From assembly GCF_009728485.1 (NCBI RefSeq), contig NZ_VVIQ01000005.1, positions 122,790 through 186,789 on the forward strand: DNA of 64,000 bases, written 5' to 3'. Made by a program: the position numbers and the translations under genes. This document shows, piece by piece, positions 55,871-64,000 of this stretch. Positions within the stretch are counted from its first letter, which is position 1; the number at the start of each line of letters is the position of its first letter. The stretch comes from Prevotella vespertina (GTDB lineage: Bacteria > Bacteroidota > Bacteroidia > Bacteroidales > Bacteroidaceae). The notes under the pieces were generated by a model. That model was given only the letters and a program-made list of their open reading frames with translations, was not told the origin of the DNA and did not search any database.

Positions 55871-56734
55871 ATGCAATTAAAGAAGAAGAGGTGGCATTGC
55901 CTTCCAGGGCAAGAGCCAACCGAAATGGATTTAAAGATAATGGCGTTTGAGAAACAAGGCAAGTTGGTTCCTACTCGCGATATGATAAAGACGCCTGAGC
56001 AGATAGAAGGTATCCGCAAGAGTGGAGTAGTGAATACGGGTTGTTTAGATGCCGTTGCAGAGGCCATTCATGTAGGAATGAATACGCAGGAAATAGATGA
56101 TATTTGTATGCAATATTGCAAAGATCATAACGCCATTCCTGCTTGTTTGAATTATGAAGGTTATCCTAAGAGCGTTTGTACTAGTATAAATGAGGTTGTT
56201 TGCCATGGTATTCCAAAGAAGGAGGATGTTCTTCAAGAGGGCGATATCATCAATGTTGATATGACAACGATTGTAGATGGTTATTTTGCCGATGCAAGTC
56301 GTATGTTTATTGTAGGCGGTAAGACAACTCCAGAGAAGGAACGCTTGGTTCGAGTAGCTAAAGAATGCCTTGAAATTGGTGCAGAAGCCGCAAAACCTTA
56401 TTCTTTTGTTGGTGATATTGGTCATGCAATTCAAAAGCACGCAGAGAAGAATGGTTATGGCGTTGTGCGTGATTTGTGTGGTCATGGCGTTGGAATTGAG
56501 TTCCACGAGCAACCAGATGTTGTTCATTATGGGCATAAAGGAACAGGAATGTTGCTAGTTCCTGGTATGGTATTTACCATCGAACCAATGATTAATATGG
56601 GTACATGGAAGGTATTTATTGATGCTGATGATCCATATGGTTGGGAAGTAATCACAGGTGATGAGAAACCTTCAGCTCAATGGGAGCATACATTCGTTAT
56701 GACCGAGCATGGACTGGAGATATTAACTCATTAA
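55871..56734 (+). CDS. map: methionine aminopeptidase
   Basis: A 287-residue type I enzyme that removes the start Met. Metal ligands are seen in NVDMTTIVDGYFADASRMF (two Asp), GHGVGIEFHEQP (His), FTIEPMI (Glu) and WEHTFVMTE (Glu). An N-terminal extension of about 40 residues (RWHCLPGQEP) precedes the catalytic domain. tsaD follows after 16 bases. Confidence 0.95.
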   Translation: MQLKKKRWHCLPGQEPTEMDLKIMAFEKQGKLVPTRDMIKTPEQIEGIRKSGVVNTGCLDAVAEAIHVGMNTQEIDDICMQYCKDHNAIPACLNYEGYPKSVCTSINEVVCHGIPKKEDVLQEGDIINVDMTTIVDGYFADASRMFIVGGKTTPEKERLVRVAKECLEIGAEAAKPYSFVGDIGHAIQKHAEKNGYGVVRDLCGHGVGIEFHEQPDVVHYGHKGTGMLLVPGMVFTIEPMINMGTWKVFIDADDPYGWEVITGDEKPSAQWEHTFVMTEHGLEILTH

Positions 56735-56750
56735 AGAAGTTTGCGAAACA

Positions 56751-57776
56751 ATGGAAGATATTTATATATTAGGCATTGAAAGTAGTTGTGACGATACGAG
56801 TGCTGCTGTATTGAAGAATGGAATCATTCTCAGTAATGTGACCGCTTCGCAAGAAGTTCATAAGGCTTATGGCGGCGTTGTACCAGAATTAGCCTCAAGA
56901 GCACATCAACAAAATGTTGTTCCTGTAGTTGATCAAGCTTTGGCTCGCGCTGGAATAACGAAAGAACAGCTATCTGCTGTTGCTTTTACACGTGGTCCGG
57001 GTCTTATGGGAAGCCTCTTAGTTGGTGTTAGCTTTGCAAAAGGATTTGCACGTTCCTTGAACATTCCTTTGATAGATGTCAATCATTTACAAGGACATGT
57101 TATGGCGCACTTCATAAAAGAAAGTGAAGATGACAACCATATGCCTCCTTTCCCCTTTATCTGCTTATTGGTTTCTGGTGGAAACTCACAGATTGTTAAG
57201 GTGAATGCTTACAACGATATGGAGGTTTTGGGGCAGACTATTGACGATGCTGCTGGCGAAGCGATTGATAAGTGCTCTAAGGTTATGGGATTAGGATACC
57301 CTGGTGGTCCTATAATAGATAAGCTCGCTCGTCAAGGTAACCCCTTAGCATATAAGTTTGCAGAACCAAATGTGCCAGGCTTTGATTACTCTTTCTCAGG
57401 TTTGAAGACTTCTTTCTTATATAATATGAGGAAGTGGGTTGAAGAAGAACCTAATTTTATAGAGAATCATAAAGAAGATATTGCTGCAAGTCTCGAACAT
57501 GCCATTGTAGACATCCTAATGAAGAAACTTCGTTTGGCTGTTAAACAAACGGGAATTAAGCATGTTGCTGTCGCAGGTGGTGTGTCGGCTAATAATGGTT
57601 TGCGTAATGCTTTCCGTGATCATGCGGAGCGTTATGGGTGGACAATCTATATTCCGAAGTTCAGCTATACAACAGATAATGCCGCAATGATAGCAAGTGT
57701 TGGCACATTTAAATATAGAGATAAAGACTTTACTCAGATTGATGTACCAGCATTCAGTAAAGTAACCTTTAAGTAA
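56751..57776 (+). CDS. tsaD: tRNA N6-adenosine threonylcarbamoyltransferase TsaD
   Basis: A 341-residue ASKHA-fold protein that transfers threonylcarbamoyl to A37 of tRNA with TsaB/TsaE. Motifs: GIESSCDDTSAAVL, iron/metal HxxxH in DVNHLQGHVMAHF, LVSGGNSQIV, DDAAGEAIDKCSKVMGLGYPGGP and VAGGVSANNGLR. It is part of a run map-tsaD-cinA-type. The product is the substrate of the TrmO encoded at 11523. Confidence 0.96.
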   Translation: MEDIYILGIESSCDDTSAAVLKNGIILSNVTASQEVHKAYGGVVPELASRAHQQNVVPVVDQALARAGITKEQLSAVAFTRGPGLMGSLLVGVSFAKGFARSLNIPLIDVNHLQGHVMAHFIKESEDDNHMPPFPFICLLVSGGNSQIVKVNAYNDMEVLGQTIDDAAGEAIDKCSKVMGLGYPGGPIIDKLARQGNPLAYKFAEPNVPGFDYSFSGLKTSFLYNMRKWVEEEPNFIENHKEDIAASLEHAIVDILMKKLRLAVKQTGIKHVAVAGGVSANNGLRNAFRDHAERYGWTIYIPKFSYTTDNAAMIASVGTFKYRDKDFTQIDVPAFSKVTFK

Positions 57777-57808
57777 TAACAAAATAGAATACCCTATACA
57801 ATAAGATT

Positions 57809-58312
57809 ATGGATTTTGAAAGTAAGATCATTTCTCGCCAAATCGGCGATATCCTTTATGCATCTGGTTTAACTATTGGTACAGCAGAGAGCTGCACTGG
57901 TGGTCGTATTAGCGAAGCAATCATGGCAATCCCTGGTTCTTCTGATTATTATAAAGGTGGCGTTGTCGCCTATACTGACGATGTTAAAGAGAGATTATTG
58001 CATGTCTCTCACGAAACATTAGAGCAATATACAGCAGTATCAGAAGAAGTCGCTCGTGAAATGGTGTTAGGAACGATTGATACTATTGGTGTAGACTTTG
58101 CAATTGCCTCTACGGGATATGCTGGTCCTAGTGGTGGTACAGCTGAAGCGCCAGTTGGTACAATCTGGCTTGCTTATGGAAATAAAGATGAGGTAAGAAC
58201 TTTTAAGCTCACAGAAGACTTTGGACGTGATATTAATCTTGCCATAGCAACCAATAAAGCTATCCGCTTAATGCTTGATTTCCTGAATGATATGGACATA
58301 AAGTCCGAATAA
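57809..58312 (+). CDS. CinA-family nicotinamide-nucleotide amidase
   Basis: A 167-residue protein equal to the stand-alone PncC/CinA C-terminal domain. Conserved: GTAESCTGGRISEAIMAIPGSSDYYKGGVVAYTDDVKERLL (catalytic Ser near residue 30), SEEVAREM and ASTGYAGPSGGTAEAPVGTIWLAYG. It deamidates NMN to NaMN in pyridine nucleotide salvage. It follows tsaD by 32 bases. The CinA N-terminal competence domain is absent. Confidence 0.93.
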   Translation: MDFESKIISRQIGDILYASGLTIGTAESCTGGRISEAIMAIPGSSDYYKGGVVAYTDDVKERLLHVSHETLEQYTAVSEEVAREMVLGTIDTIGVDFAIASTGYAGPSGGTAEAPVGTIWLAYGNKDEVRTFKLTEDFGRDINLAIATNKAIRLMLDFLNDMDIKSE

Positions 58313-58355
58313 TACTGCAAAAAAGCTTAAAAACAGTAATTAACTTTGCTAAAGT

Positions 58356-58386
58356 TTTGCTCATTTGAAATCTTTTTGTAATTTTG
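58356..58386 (+). promoter_or_regulatory. promoter of the rpmB operon
   Basis: TTTG at 58356-58359, 19 bases, TAATTTTG at 58379-58386; 51 bases to the rpmB ATG. Confidence 0.78.
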
Positions 58387-58437
58387 CATCCTGTTTGGAA
58401 TAGGTATCAATTAACGAATCACAAAACAAAGATAGAA

Positions 58438-58701
58438 ATGTCTAAGATTTGTCAAATCACAGGAAAGAAGGCACAGCTAGGTTGTAATGTGTCTCACTCA
58501 AAGCACCGTACAAAGAGAAGCTTTGATGTAAACCTCTTCAGCAAGAAGTTCTACTATGTAGAAGAGAGTTGCTGGATTGAGCTGAAGATTAGTGCTGCTG
58601 GTCTTCGTCTTATTAACAAGGTAGGTCTTGATGCTGCTCTTAAGCAGGCTGTATCAAAGGGTTATGTTGACTGGAAGGACATTAAGGTAATAGGAGACTA
58701 A
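58438..58701 (+). CDS. rpmB: 50S ribosomal protein L28
   Basis: An 87-residue ribosomal protein, [29 protein letters not shown] at the start being typical (given here as two runs: [21 protein letters not shown]). The upstream in-frame start at 58384 lies on the -7 box and is rejected. rpmG follows after five bases. Confidence 0.96.
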   Translation: MSKICQITGKKAQLGCNVSHSKHRTKRSFDVNLFSKKFYYVEESCWIELKISAAGLRLINKVGLDAALKQAVSKGYVDWKDIKVIGD

Positions 58702-58706
58702 ATATC

Positions 58707-58895
58707 ATGGCAAAGAAAGCTAAAGGAAACAGAGTCCAAGTTATCTTGGAATGTACCGAGATGAAGAATAGCGGTATGGCTGGTACAAGCCGTTACGTGA
58801 CTACAAAGAATCGTAAGAATACTCCAGAGCGTCTTGAGCTTATGAAGTATAATCCTGTTTTGAAGAAGATGACTCTTCACAAGGAGATTAAGTAA
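58707..58895 (+). CDS. rpmG: 50S ribosomal protein L33
   Basis: A 62-residue protein ([35 protein letters not shown]). The zinc-binding CxxC pairs of the C+ form are missing, so it is the C- (zinc-independent) form. Middle gene of rpmB-rpmG-DUF4295. Confidence 0.96.
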   Translation: MAKKAKGNRVQVILECTEMKNSGMAGTSRYVTTKNRKNTPERLELMKYNPVLKKMTLHKEIK

Positions 58896-58938
58896 GCACG
58901 CACTGAATAGTAAAGTTAATAGTTAAAACGAATAGACT

Positions 58939-59097
58939 ATGGCAAAGAAAGCGGTCGCTACCCTCCATGAAGGTTCTTCGGATGGTCGCGCATATTCAAA
59001 GGTAATCAAGATGGTTAAGAGCCCAAAGACGGGTGCTTATATTTTTGATGAGCAGATGGTTCCTAATGAGGACGTCAAAGAATTCTTTAAGAATTAA
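58939..59097 (+). CDS. DUF4295 family small protein
   Basis: A 52-residue basic protein (MAKKAVATLHEGSSDGRAYS, VKSPKTGAYIFDEQMVPNEDV). DUF4295 is found next to rpmB/rpmG throughout Bacteroidota, so a ribosome-linked role is likely, and small basic size fits a lineage-specific ribosomal protein (inference). It starts 43 bases after rpmG and ends the operon at the terminator 59121. Confidence 0.93.
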   Translation: MAKKAVATLHEGSSDGRAYSKVIKMVKSPKTGAYIFDEQMVPNEDVKEFFKN

Positions 59098-59120
59098 TTC
59101 TTATAAAGATATAAATAAAG

Positions 59121-59153
59121 AAGGTTGTAGATTTATTCTACAACCTTTTTTTG
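59121..59153 (+). terminator. terminator of the rpmB operon
   Basis: AAGGTTGTAG pairs with CTACAACCTT, followed by a long T run. Confidence 0.9.
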
Positions 59154-59183
59154 TTTAACCTTATTTACTTCAATAATGAATGA

Positions 59184-59224
59184 AAAAGTGAGGACTACAT
59201 AAATAAATGTAGTCCTCACTTCTT
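59184..59224 (-). terminator. terminator of the small membrane gene at 59241
   Basis: GTGAGGACTACAT pairs with ATGTAGTCCTCAC around a six-base loop; on the minus strand TTTTTC follows. Confidence 0.85.
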
Positions 59225-59240
59225 ATAATTGGTTGTCGTT

Positions 59241-59462
59241 TTAAATTGACTTGTAACCTTTCGTACTATTGCGAGCAAGCAGATCTTTAAGGTTCAGTTC
59301 TTTATTACCATTAGCTTCGTAAGCCTCTCTCATCTCTTCTTCCCCTTCAGCTTCAGCTTCAGAGTGAGTGAATGTAATACTTCTGTTTTTAAGTTCTGCG
59401 ATTGCCCAAGCTATCAATGCAATAGCAAGTAGTGCAACCAGTCCTATCATTGGAGTTGTCAT
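59241..59462 (-). CDS. small single-pass membrane protein
   Basis: A 73-residue protein with an N-terminal membrane segment (MIGLVALLAIALIAWAIAEL) and a polar, Glu-rich tail (HSEAEAEGEEEMREAYEANG). I do not recognise a family. It has its own promoter on the minus strand (TTTG 59517-59520, 20 bases, TACTTTTG 59489-59496) and a terminator, so it looks real. Confidence 0.72.
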   Translation of the reverse strand: MTTPMIGLVALLAIALIAWAIAELKNRSITFTHSEAEAEGEEEMREAYEANGNKELNLKDLLARNSTKGYKSI

Positions 59463-59661
59463 AATTGATTTGTTTTAATTTTCTAATGCAAAAGTACATT
59501 AAGTTTCGGAAAGCACCAAATAATCTATAGCTTTTCAGTAACTTTGCAGCATTAAACCAAAAGGATAGAGATACGATTGGCTTTAAGATAAGAGATCGTA
59601 TAAAGTCTCAGTTACTTTATGCTGCCAGCTGTATTGACATTGGGATGTACTAAAACATAAT

Positions 59662-60288
59662 ATGACAATGAAGAGAATCTTTTTATGCTCATCGTTTGCA
59701 GATGTTGCTTCAATCCTATTGGAGTTTGTTCCCACTCCATTGGAGGGTAAGACTATTGCATTTATTCCTACCGCTAGTATTTATGATGATTACACACAAT
59801 ATGTAGATGATGCCAAAGCTGCTCTCGTTTCTCTTGGACTTATCATTAAGGACTTAGAGATTACACAATATAGCACGACAGAGATAGAAGGAATCTTAAA
59901 TGATTGTGATTATATATATGTTTCGGGTGGTAATACATTCTTTCTCATGCAAGAATTAAGAAGAACTGGCACAGACAAGTTACTAATTGATCAAATAGAG
60001 AATGGTAAACTATATATAGGTGAATCAGCAGGAACAATGATACTTGCTTCTAATATAGAATACGCCAAAGATATGGATAATCATCTTGAACAAACACCTG
60101 GTTTTACAGACTTTAGTGGGCTCGGGGTCATAGACTTTTATCCTATCGTCCATTACAACAGTTTTCCTTTCGTGGAAGCTACAAAGAAAGTTATTCAAAA
60201 GAACAAACATCTATCCTTGAAGATTATAACTAATAAGCAAGCGATTACGATAATAGACGATAAAGTAAGTATAAAAGAGAATAAGTAG
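59662..60288 (+). CDS. peptidase E-like (S51) class I glutamine amidotransferase-fold protein
   Basis: A 208-residue protein of the PepE/cyanophycinase family. The nucleophile elbow is seen as YIGESAGTMILASN (Ser near residue 119), and the preceding YVSGGNTFFLMQELRR is the family signature. Such enzymes cut Asp-Xaa dipeptides; the exact substrate is uncertain. A -7 box TAACTTTG at 59539-59546 leaves a leader of about 110 bases, longer than most here. nth follows closely. Confidence 0.87.
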   Translation: MTMKRIFLCSSFADVASILLEFVPTPLEGKTIAFIPTASIYDDYTQYVDDAKAALVSLGLIIKDLEITQYSTTEIEGILNDCDYIYVSGGNTFFLMQELRRTGTDKLLIDQIENGKLYIGESAGTMILASNIEYAKDMDNHLEQTPGFTDFSGLGVIDFYPIVHYNSFPFVEATKKVIQKNKHLSLKIITNKQAITIIDDKVSIKENK

Positions 60289-60345
60289 AATCGGTAAAGA
60301 CTTATGGTCTACGCTACAAAATTCTATAAACCATATTATAATAGA

Positions 60346-60993
60346 ATGACAAGAAAAGAAAGATATGATTATGTACTAAGTTACTTTCGAAAGCATACTG
60401 GTCATGTGACAACTGAACTTAACTTTGGCTCTGCGTTTCAGTTGCTTTGTGCTACATTGCTTTCTGCTCAATGTACAGATAAAAGGATTAATGCGATTAC
60501 ACCAGAATTATTCCGACATTATCCAGATGCTAAGACGATGGCTAAGGCAAGTGTTGAGGATGTCTTTGAATATGTTAAGAGTGTTTCTTATCCTAATTCA
60601 AAGGCAACGCATTTGGTAGATATGTCAAGGATGTTGGTTGAGAAGTTTAACGGGGAAGTTCCTTCTACTCCAGACGAGCTTACACAGTTACCAGGTGTTG
60701 GACGCAAAACCGCTAATGTCATACAAGCTGTTTGGTTTGGAAAGCCCACCTTAGCTGTAGATACGCATGTTTATCGTGTTAGTCATCGGTTGGGCTTAGT
60801 ACCATCAACAGCAAATACTCCACGTAAGGTTGAGGATTATCTGATGAAGAACATCCCTACGGAAGAGGTTTCTGATGCACATCATTGGATATTACTTCAT
60901 GGGCGTTATGTTTGTAAGAGTGCTAAGGCAGATTGTGAACATTGTCCTTTTGACGAGATATGTCCAAAGTTGATGAAAGATAGCAAGTTGTAA
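60346..60993 (+). CDS. nth: endonuclease III
   Basis: About 215 residues; a DNA glycosylase/AP lyase for oxidised pyrimidines. The helix-hairpin-helix is LPGVGRKTANVIQAV with the catalytic Lys, the catalytic Asp is in AVDTHVYRVSHRLG, and the 4Fe-4S site is CKSAKADCEHCPFDEICP (C-x6-C-x2-C-x5-C). An in-frame ATG at 60304 would add 14 residues; 60346 matches the usual MTRKERY start. Confidence 0.95.
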   Translation: MTRKERYDYVLSYFRKHTGHVTTELNFGSAFQLLCATLLSAQCTDKRINAITPELFRHYPDAKTMAKASVEDVFEYVKSVSYPNSKATHLVDMSRMLVEKFNGEVPSTPDELTQLPGVGRKTANVIQAVWFGKPTLAVDTHVYRVSHRLGLVPSTANTPRKVEDYLMKNIPTEEVSDAHHWILLHGRYVCKSAKADCEHCPFDEICPKLMKDSKL

Positions 60994-61031
60994 ATCATTT
61001 ATTAGTAGTTAAGGGGGAGAACAAAAAGATT

Positions 61032-61742
61032 ATGAACACAAAGAAGATCATGCACTTCCTGAAGGGAATTGCTGCAAATAACAATAGAGAATGGTTCCAA
61101 GAACATAAGGCAGAATATGATGCTGTAAAGGATGATTTTGAAAAAGGTGTAGAGCAGATAATAGCCCAACTATCCACCTTTGATGACGAAGTTGCTCATC
61201 TTACAGCGAAAGATTGTACTTATCGTTTCTATCGTGATATACGTTTCTCACCCGATAAGAGTCCATACAAACGTCACTTAGGGGCTTACATCTGTGGACA
61301 TGGTAGAAAGGCATTGCGTGGTGGTTATTATATCCATCTCCAACCTGGTAACTGTTTAATTGCAGTAGGTTGTTATTGGTTGCCAACGAATATCCTAACA
61401 TCATGTCGTAATGAGATTATGGCAAATATAGATGAATGGCGAAAGGATGTTGAGAATGACGAATTTATTAGTCTATTTGGACGTCCTAACCAGGGAGAAT
61501 GGAGTGATGATAAAGTAAGTGAGAAAGGCTTTGGACTAGCAGCTTTAAAGACAGCTCCTAAGGGCTTCCCTAAAGATTATGAGTATTTACACTATTTACG
61601 TATGAAAGATTATTGTTGTTGGGTATCCGTTCCTGATGACTTCTTTAATGGTGATAGTTGGCATAAAGAGCTAGAACACATCTGCAAGACAGGTAAACCA
61701 ATGATGGACTTTATCAATACTGTGGTTGATGATTACGAGTAA
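61032..61742 (+). CDS. DUF2461 family protein
   Basis: A 236-residue protein of the TIGR02453/DUF2461 family, function unknown. Typical blocks are FLKGIAANNNREWFQEHKAEY, YRFYRDIRFSPDKSPYKRHLGAYI and GGYYIHLQPGNCLIAVGCYWL. No signal peptide or membrane segment. It follows nth by 38 bases. A hairpin terminator lies at 61765. Confidence 0.9.
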   Translation: MNTKKIMHFLKGIAANNNREWFQEHKAEYDAVKDDFEKGVEQIIAQLSTFDDEVAHLTAKDCTYRFYRDIRFSPDKSPYKRHLGAYICGHGRKALRGGYYIHLQPGNCLIAVGCYWLPTNILTSCRNEIMANIDEWRKDVENDEFISLFGRPNQGEWSDDKVSEKGFGLAALKTAPKGFPKDYEYLHYLRMKDYCCWVSVPDDFFNGDSWHKELEHICKTGKPMMDFINTVVDDYE

Positions 61743-61764
61743 TATTATCTATCGATAATCATAA

Positions 61765-61810
61765 AAAAGAGATATAAGAAAGCATTTACTTACTTATATC
61801 TCTTTTTCTT
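61765..61810. terminator. terminator between convergent DUF2461 and gpx genes
   Basis: AAAGAGATATAAG pairs with CTTATATCTCTTT around a 14-base loop, with A and T runs on the two outer sides. Confidence 0.82.
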
Positions 61811-61829
61811 TCTATCTGTTTAAGCAGAC

Positions 61830-62378
61830 TTACAATAGTTCTTCTATCTGCTTAGCAATATTCTCAATCTTCTCTGTTGGTTCAAAGCGTGCAACGACTT
61901 GTCCTTTCTTATTAATAAGGAACTTAGTGAAATTCCATTTAATATCCGCTTTTTCCTTGTAATCAGGATCAGTTTCTGAAAGCATTTTGTCAAGGATAGG
62001 GTAGAGTTCATGTGATTCATCCCAACCAGCGAAGCCCTTTTGTTCCTTCAAGAATTTGAAAAGTGGATCAGCGTCATCACCATTTACTTTCACCTTCTTG
62101 AACCTAGGGAATTCCGTCCCATAATTTAGTTTGCAGAACTCATGAATACTTTCATCAGTACCAGGAGCTTGCTGTCCGAACTGGTTACATGGGAAGTCAA
62201 GAACCTCAAAGCCCTTTGCATGGTATTTCTCATAAAGTGCTTCCAGTTGGTCATAGGTTGGTGTGAAGCCGCATTTGGTAGCTGTATTAACAATTAGCAG
62301 TACCTCGTTGGCATACTCTTTCAATGATACTTCCTTACCTTTTCTGTCCTTGACAGAGAATTCATAAACTGTTCTCAT
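61830..62378 (-). CDS. glutathione peroxidase-family thiol peroxidase
   Basis: A 182-residue peroxidase. The catalytic tetrad is visible: Cys in NTATKCGFTPTYDQLE near residue 37, Gln in FPCNQFGQQAPG near 73, and Trp-Asn in IKWNFTKFLI near 148. It uses Cys, not selenocysteine. Such bacterial forms usually use thioredoxin. A minus-strand -7-like TACATTTG is at 62433-62440. Confidence 0.94.
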   Translation of the reverse strand: MRTVYEFSVKDRKGKEVSLKEYANEVLLIVNTATKCGFTPTYDQLEALYEKYHAKGFEVLDFPCNQFGQQAPGTDESIHEFCKLNYGTEFPRFKKVKVNGDDADPLFKFLKEQKGFAGWDESHELYPILDKMLSETDPDYKEKADIKWNFTKFLINKKGQVVARFEPTEKIENIAKQIEELL

Positions 62379-62636
62379 TTCTTGTTTGTTTTATCTTCTG
62401 CTTTTAATAAGAAACTAAATTATTATGTGTTGCAAATGTACTAATTTTATTTGTTTCTCCCTGCATTGTTTAAAAGTTTTTATGCCTAATTCGTTAAAAC
62501 GTGTCGATATATGTCCAGAAAGGATGATAGGGATTTCCCTATTACCAAATAGTGTATTTACATTAAGATTATTAGTTAATTGCTGTACTTTTGCATCAAA
62601 CAAGTAACAGAAACTATAATATTAAAAGATAAGCTT

Positions 62637-63509
62637 ATGAAACGAATTGCGAAATTATTCTTAGCCCTTGCAGTAGTTGCAAGTCCTATGCTTTTTACAA
62701 GTTGTGATGACTATGATGATAATGGTTATTACTATTACAACGATTTAGTTAGTAGTGCAGTACGCAATTATCGTTATGACTATCCTAATGGTTCCGACTA
62801 TTACACAGCTTATAACTGGTTCTATGTTCATTATCCAGAAGCCTATACCAATGAGTTCTATGCTTTCATGGATGCTATAGGCAGTAGCCGTAATGCTTAT
62901 TGGAACAGCTATAATAACGGCAATTATAACTGGAATAACAATTACAATAACCAGTACAATTCCTCCAATAATCAACTAGTTGCAGAGGCTCAAACACTAA
63001 CAGGTGAATGGGAAGGTGACATTGTTTATGAGTACACTAATGACAAAACTCACCAGCGTGTGCGCGATCAATTTACAGCTAACATGAAGTTCTTCCAGTA
63101 TGACTCTTCTACAAGTTCTTTAAGTGGTAATGGCGTTGAAGTTGATACTAACTCAAAGGGTGAAACACAAACGCTTAACTTCTCATGGTATGTGAACAAT
63201 GATGGTAGCATTTATATCAAATATACCAAGACAGGTACTATATTCGTATTGGATAAGAATAAAGGAAATGACGGCTTCCACTTAGGTTACGAACAGGGTA
63301 AAGGTTATGACACCTTCTTCGGTACAGGTTATAGTACAAATACCACAGACGTTCTCAAACTCGATCTTGCACGTCAGAGACCTGCTTCTGCTAAGGCTAG
63401 CACACTCTCTACAAGAGTTGCAAGTCAATACACCTCATTTGGTAAGGCAACTCAGAACGATTTTGCTAAGTTCAAGACAGATGCAGTTAGTCGTCTACAC
63501 GAGAGATAA
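62637..63509 (+). CDS. Tyr/Asn-rich lipoprotein, unknown function
   Basis: A 290-residue lipoprotein (FLALAVVASPMLFTSCDD, Cys near residue 24). Residues 25-110 are very rich in Tyr, Asn and Asp (DDYDDNGYYYYND, NNGNYNWNNNYNNQYN). Residues 118-270 look like a beta-rich domain (LTGEWEGDIVYEYT, NFSWYVNNDGSIYIKYTKTG) of the lipocalin-like kind. The chosen ATG lies 44 bases after the -7 box TACTTTTG (62586-62593). I do not recognise a family. Confidence 0.8.
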   Translation: MKRIAKLFLALAVVASPMLFTSCDDYDDNGYYYYNDLVSSAVRNYRYDYPNGSDYYTAYNWFYVHYPEAYTNEFYAFMDAIGSSRNAYWNSYNNGNYNWNNNYNNQYNSSNNQLVAEAQTLTGEWEGDIVYEYTNDKTHQRVRDQFTANMKFFQYDSSTSSLSGNGVEVDTNSKGETQTLNFSWYVNNDGSIYIKYTKTGTIFVLDKNKGNDGFHLGYEQGKGYDTFFGTGYSTNTTDVLKLDLARQRPASAKASTLSTRVASQYTSFGKATQNDFAKFKTDAVSRLHER

Positions 63510-63552
63510 TAGCAGTAGAATCGCTTTTCTATAGCTTCATATATATTAATTA

Positions 63553-63590
63553 GAATCCCTCTAACTGAGAAGTTAGAGGGATTCTTTGCT
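63553..63590 (+). terminator. terminator of the lipoprotein gene
   Basis: AGAATCCCTCTAACT pairs with AGTTAGAGGGATTCT around a four-base loop, followed by TTTG. Confidence 0.9.
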
Positions 63591-63704
63591 TCAATAAATT
63601 GTTATAATTGTTTGATACACTTTCTTTTATGACAATTTTTTTGTACCTTTGCAGCCGTTTGACTTCATTGTTGGAATGGAATCATACGTATGATTGGAAG
63701 TGAA

Positions 63705-63914
63705 ATGAAGAAAAGTATTCAATTTTTAAAGGATTGGACCTTACCTGTATCGATAGCCACTGGTGCAGTATTATATCTCCTCTTTGCGTTTATCCCTGCA
63801 TTGGACAACGCATCGAGCATCCTTGCTCCAGTCTTCAATGCTATCCTTCCCTTATTTATGTTCCTTGTCCTTTATGCTTTCTATGTCAAAAACCTCCAAT
63901 ATTTCTTATTTTAA
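63705..63914 (+). CDS. short membrane protein, possibly the truncated N-terminus of a transporter
   Basis: A 69-residue ORF with two membrane segments (PVSIATGAVLYLLFAFIPAL and AILPLFMFLVLYAFYV). The start MKKSIQFLKDWTLPVSI resembles the first part of a Bacteroidota transporter family of the bile-acid/sodium symporter kind, but the frame stops after VKNLQYFLF. A -7 box TACCTTTG (63644-63651) precedes it; an alternative ATG is 63690. Either it is a small protein or a gene broken by a frameshift or stop; the window ends too soon to tell. Confidence 0.5.
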   Translation: MKKSIQFLKDWTLPVSIATGAVLYLLFAFIPALDNASSILAPVFNAILPLFMFLVLYAFYVKNLQYFLF

Positions 63915-64000
63915 CTATTTATTTAACAATTACACTTTGTGTTGCCAAACAGATATTGTCAGGTTGATACATACAACCAGTTCTGACCATTGCAGTTATA

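Noticed and set aside
63734..63967. Cys-rich 77-aa ORF overlapping the last gene
   Set aside because: It is a shifted frame of the membrane ORF with no start signal of its own.

Overview
The window looks like a chromosomal segment of a Bacteroidota bacterium, most likely Prevotella or a close relative. The reasons are the many -7 boxes of the form TAnnTTTG (often with TTTG 19-20 bases upstream), AT-rich ribosome binding regions, and lineage families such as DUF4295, DUF4301, DUF4421, the MaeB malic enzyme/phosphotransacetylase fusion and a Rho factor with a long disordered N-terminal region. Almost all genes are core housekeeping genes. I see no prophage, insertion sequence, tRNA, rRNA or CRISPR array.

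Layout. 1-2189: end of a glycine-cleavage operon (gcvPB, lpdA). 2249-2555: an unannotated structured RNA with its own promoter and terminator. 2683-5305: riboflavin synthase and a LytS/LytTR two-component pair. 6157-9372: pheT and a YebC-family gene. 9488-14968: OPT transporter, trmO, uup-like ABC-F, engB. 15079-19742: a probable operon of oxidoreductase, DUF4421 protein, DUF1460 lipoprotein and SSS transporter. 20310-23347: maeB divergent from a TetR regulator. 23405-26327: an SGNH/MBOAT pair for envelope acylation. 26718-31492: MFS transporter, panB, HAD phosphatase, rsmG, MBL hydrolase, ruvC. 31842-38512: pepD, a small membrane protein, an OmpH-like lipoprotein, rho, DUF4301. 38642-46661: relA-type synthetase, htpG, mtgA, pcrA-like helicase. 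46954-51012: metH, smpB, a DMP19-like acidic protein and rubredoxin. 51119-54976: ftsY-rimO-HU-(HU/TM/LysM) operon. 55871-59097: map, tsaD, cinA-type amidase, rpmB, rpmG, DUF4295. 59241-63914: small membrane protein, peptidase E-like, nth, DUF2461, glutathione peroxidase, a Tyr/Asn-rich lipoprotein and a short membrane ORF.

The most striking feature is intergenic. Ten tandem arrays, belonging to at least six unrelated sequence families, all repeat with a strict period of 22 or 23 bp, and each unit is built around a small dyad (ACTTTAAGT, AGTACT, CTTAAG, GTGTTTAACAC, CACGTG/CACCRTGGTG, CTAAGT..ACTKAG). Four arrays (5653, 26538, 31533, 36726) share one 16-base unit and always read in the same sense relative to an upstream stop codon. 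The largest (19824-20120) has 14 in-phase units and is itself a giant inverted repeat centred near 19982. Spacing is kept while the bases between cores drift, which suggests a phased DNA-binding or transcript-end function that I cannot match to a described element.

Second-tier observations: the 2249-2555 RNA gene, a gene joining an HU DNA-binding domain to a membrane segment and a LysM-like domain (51119-52360), a MetH without its reactivation domain, and a RelA with a degenerate hydrolase site.
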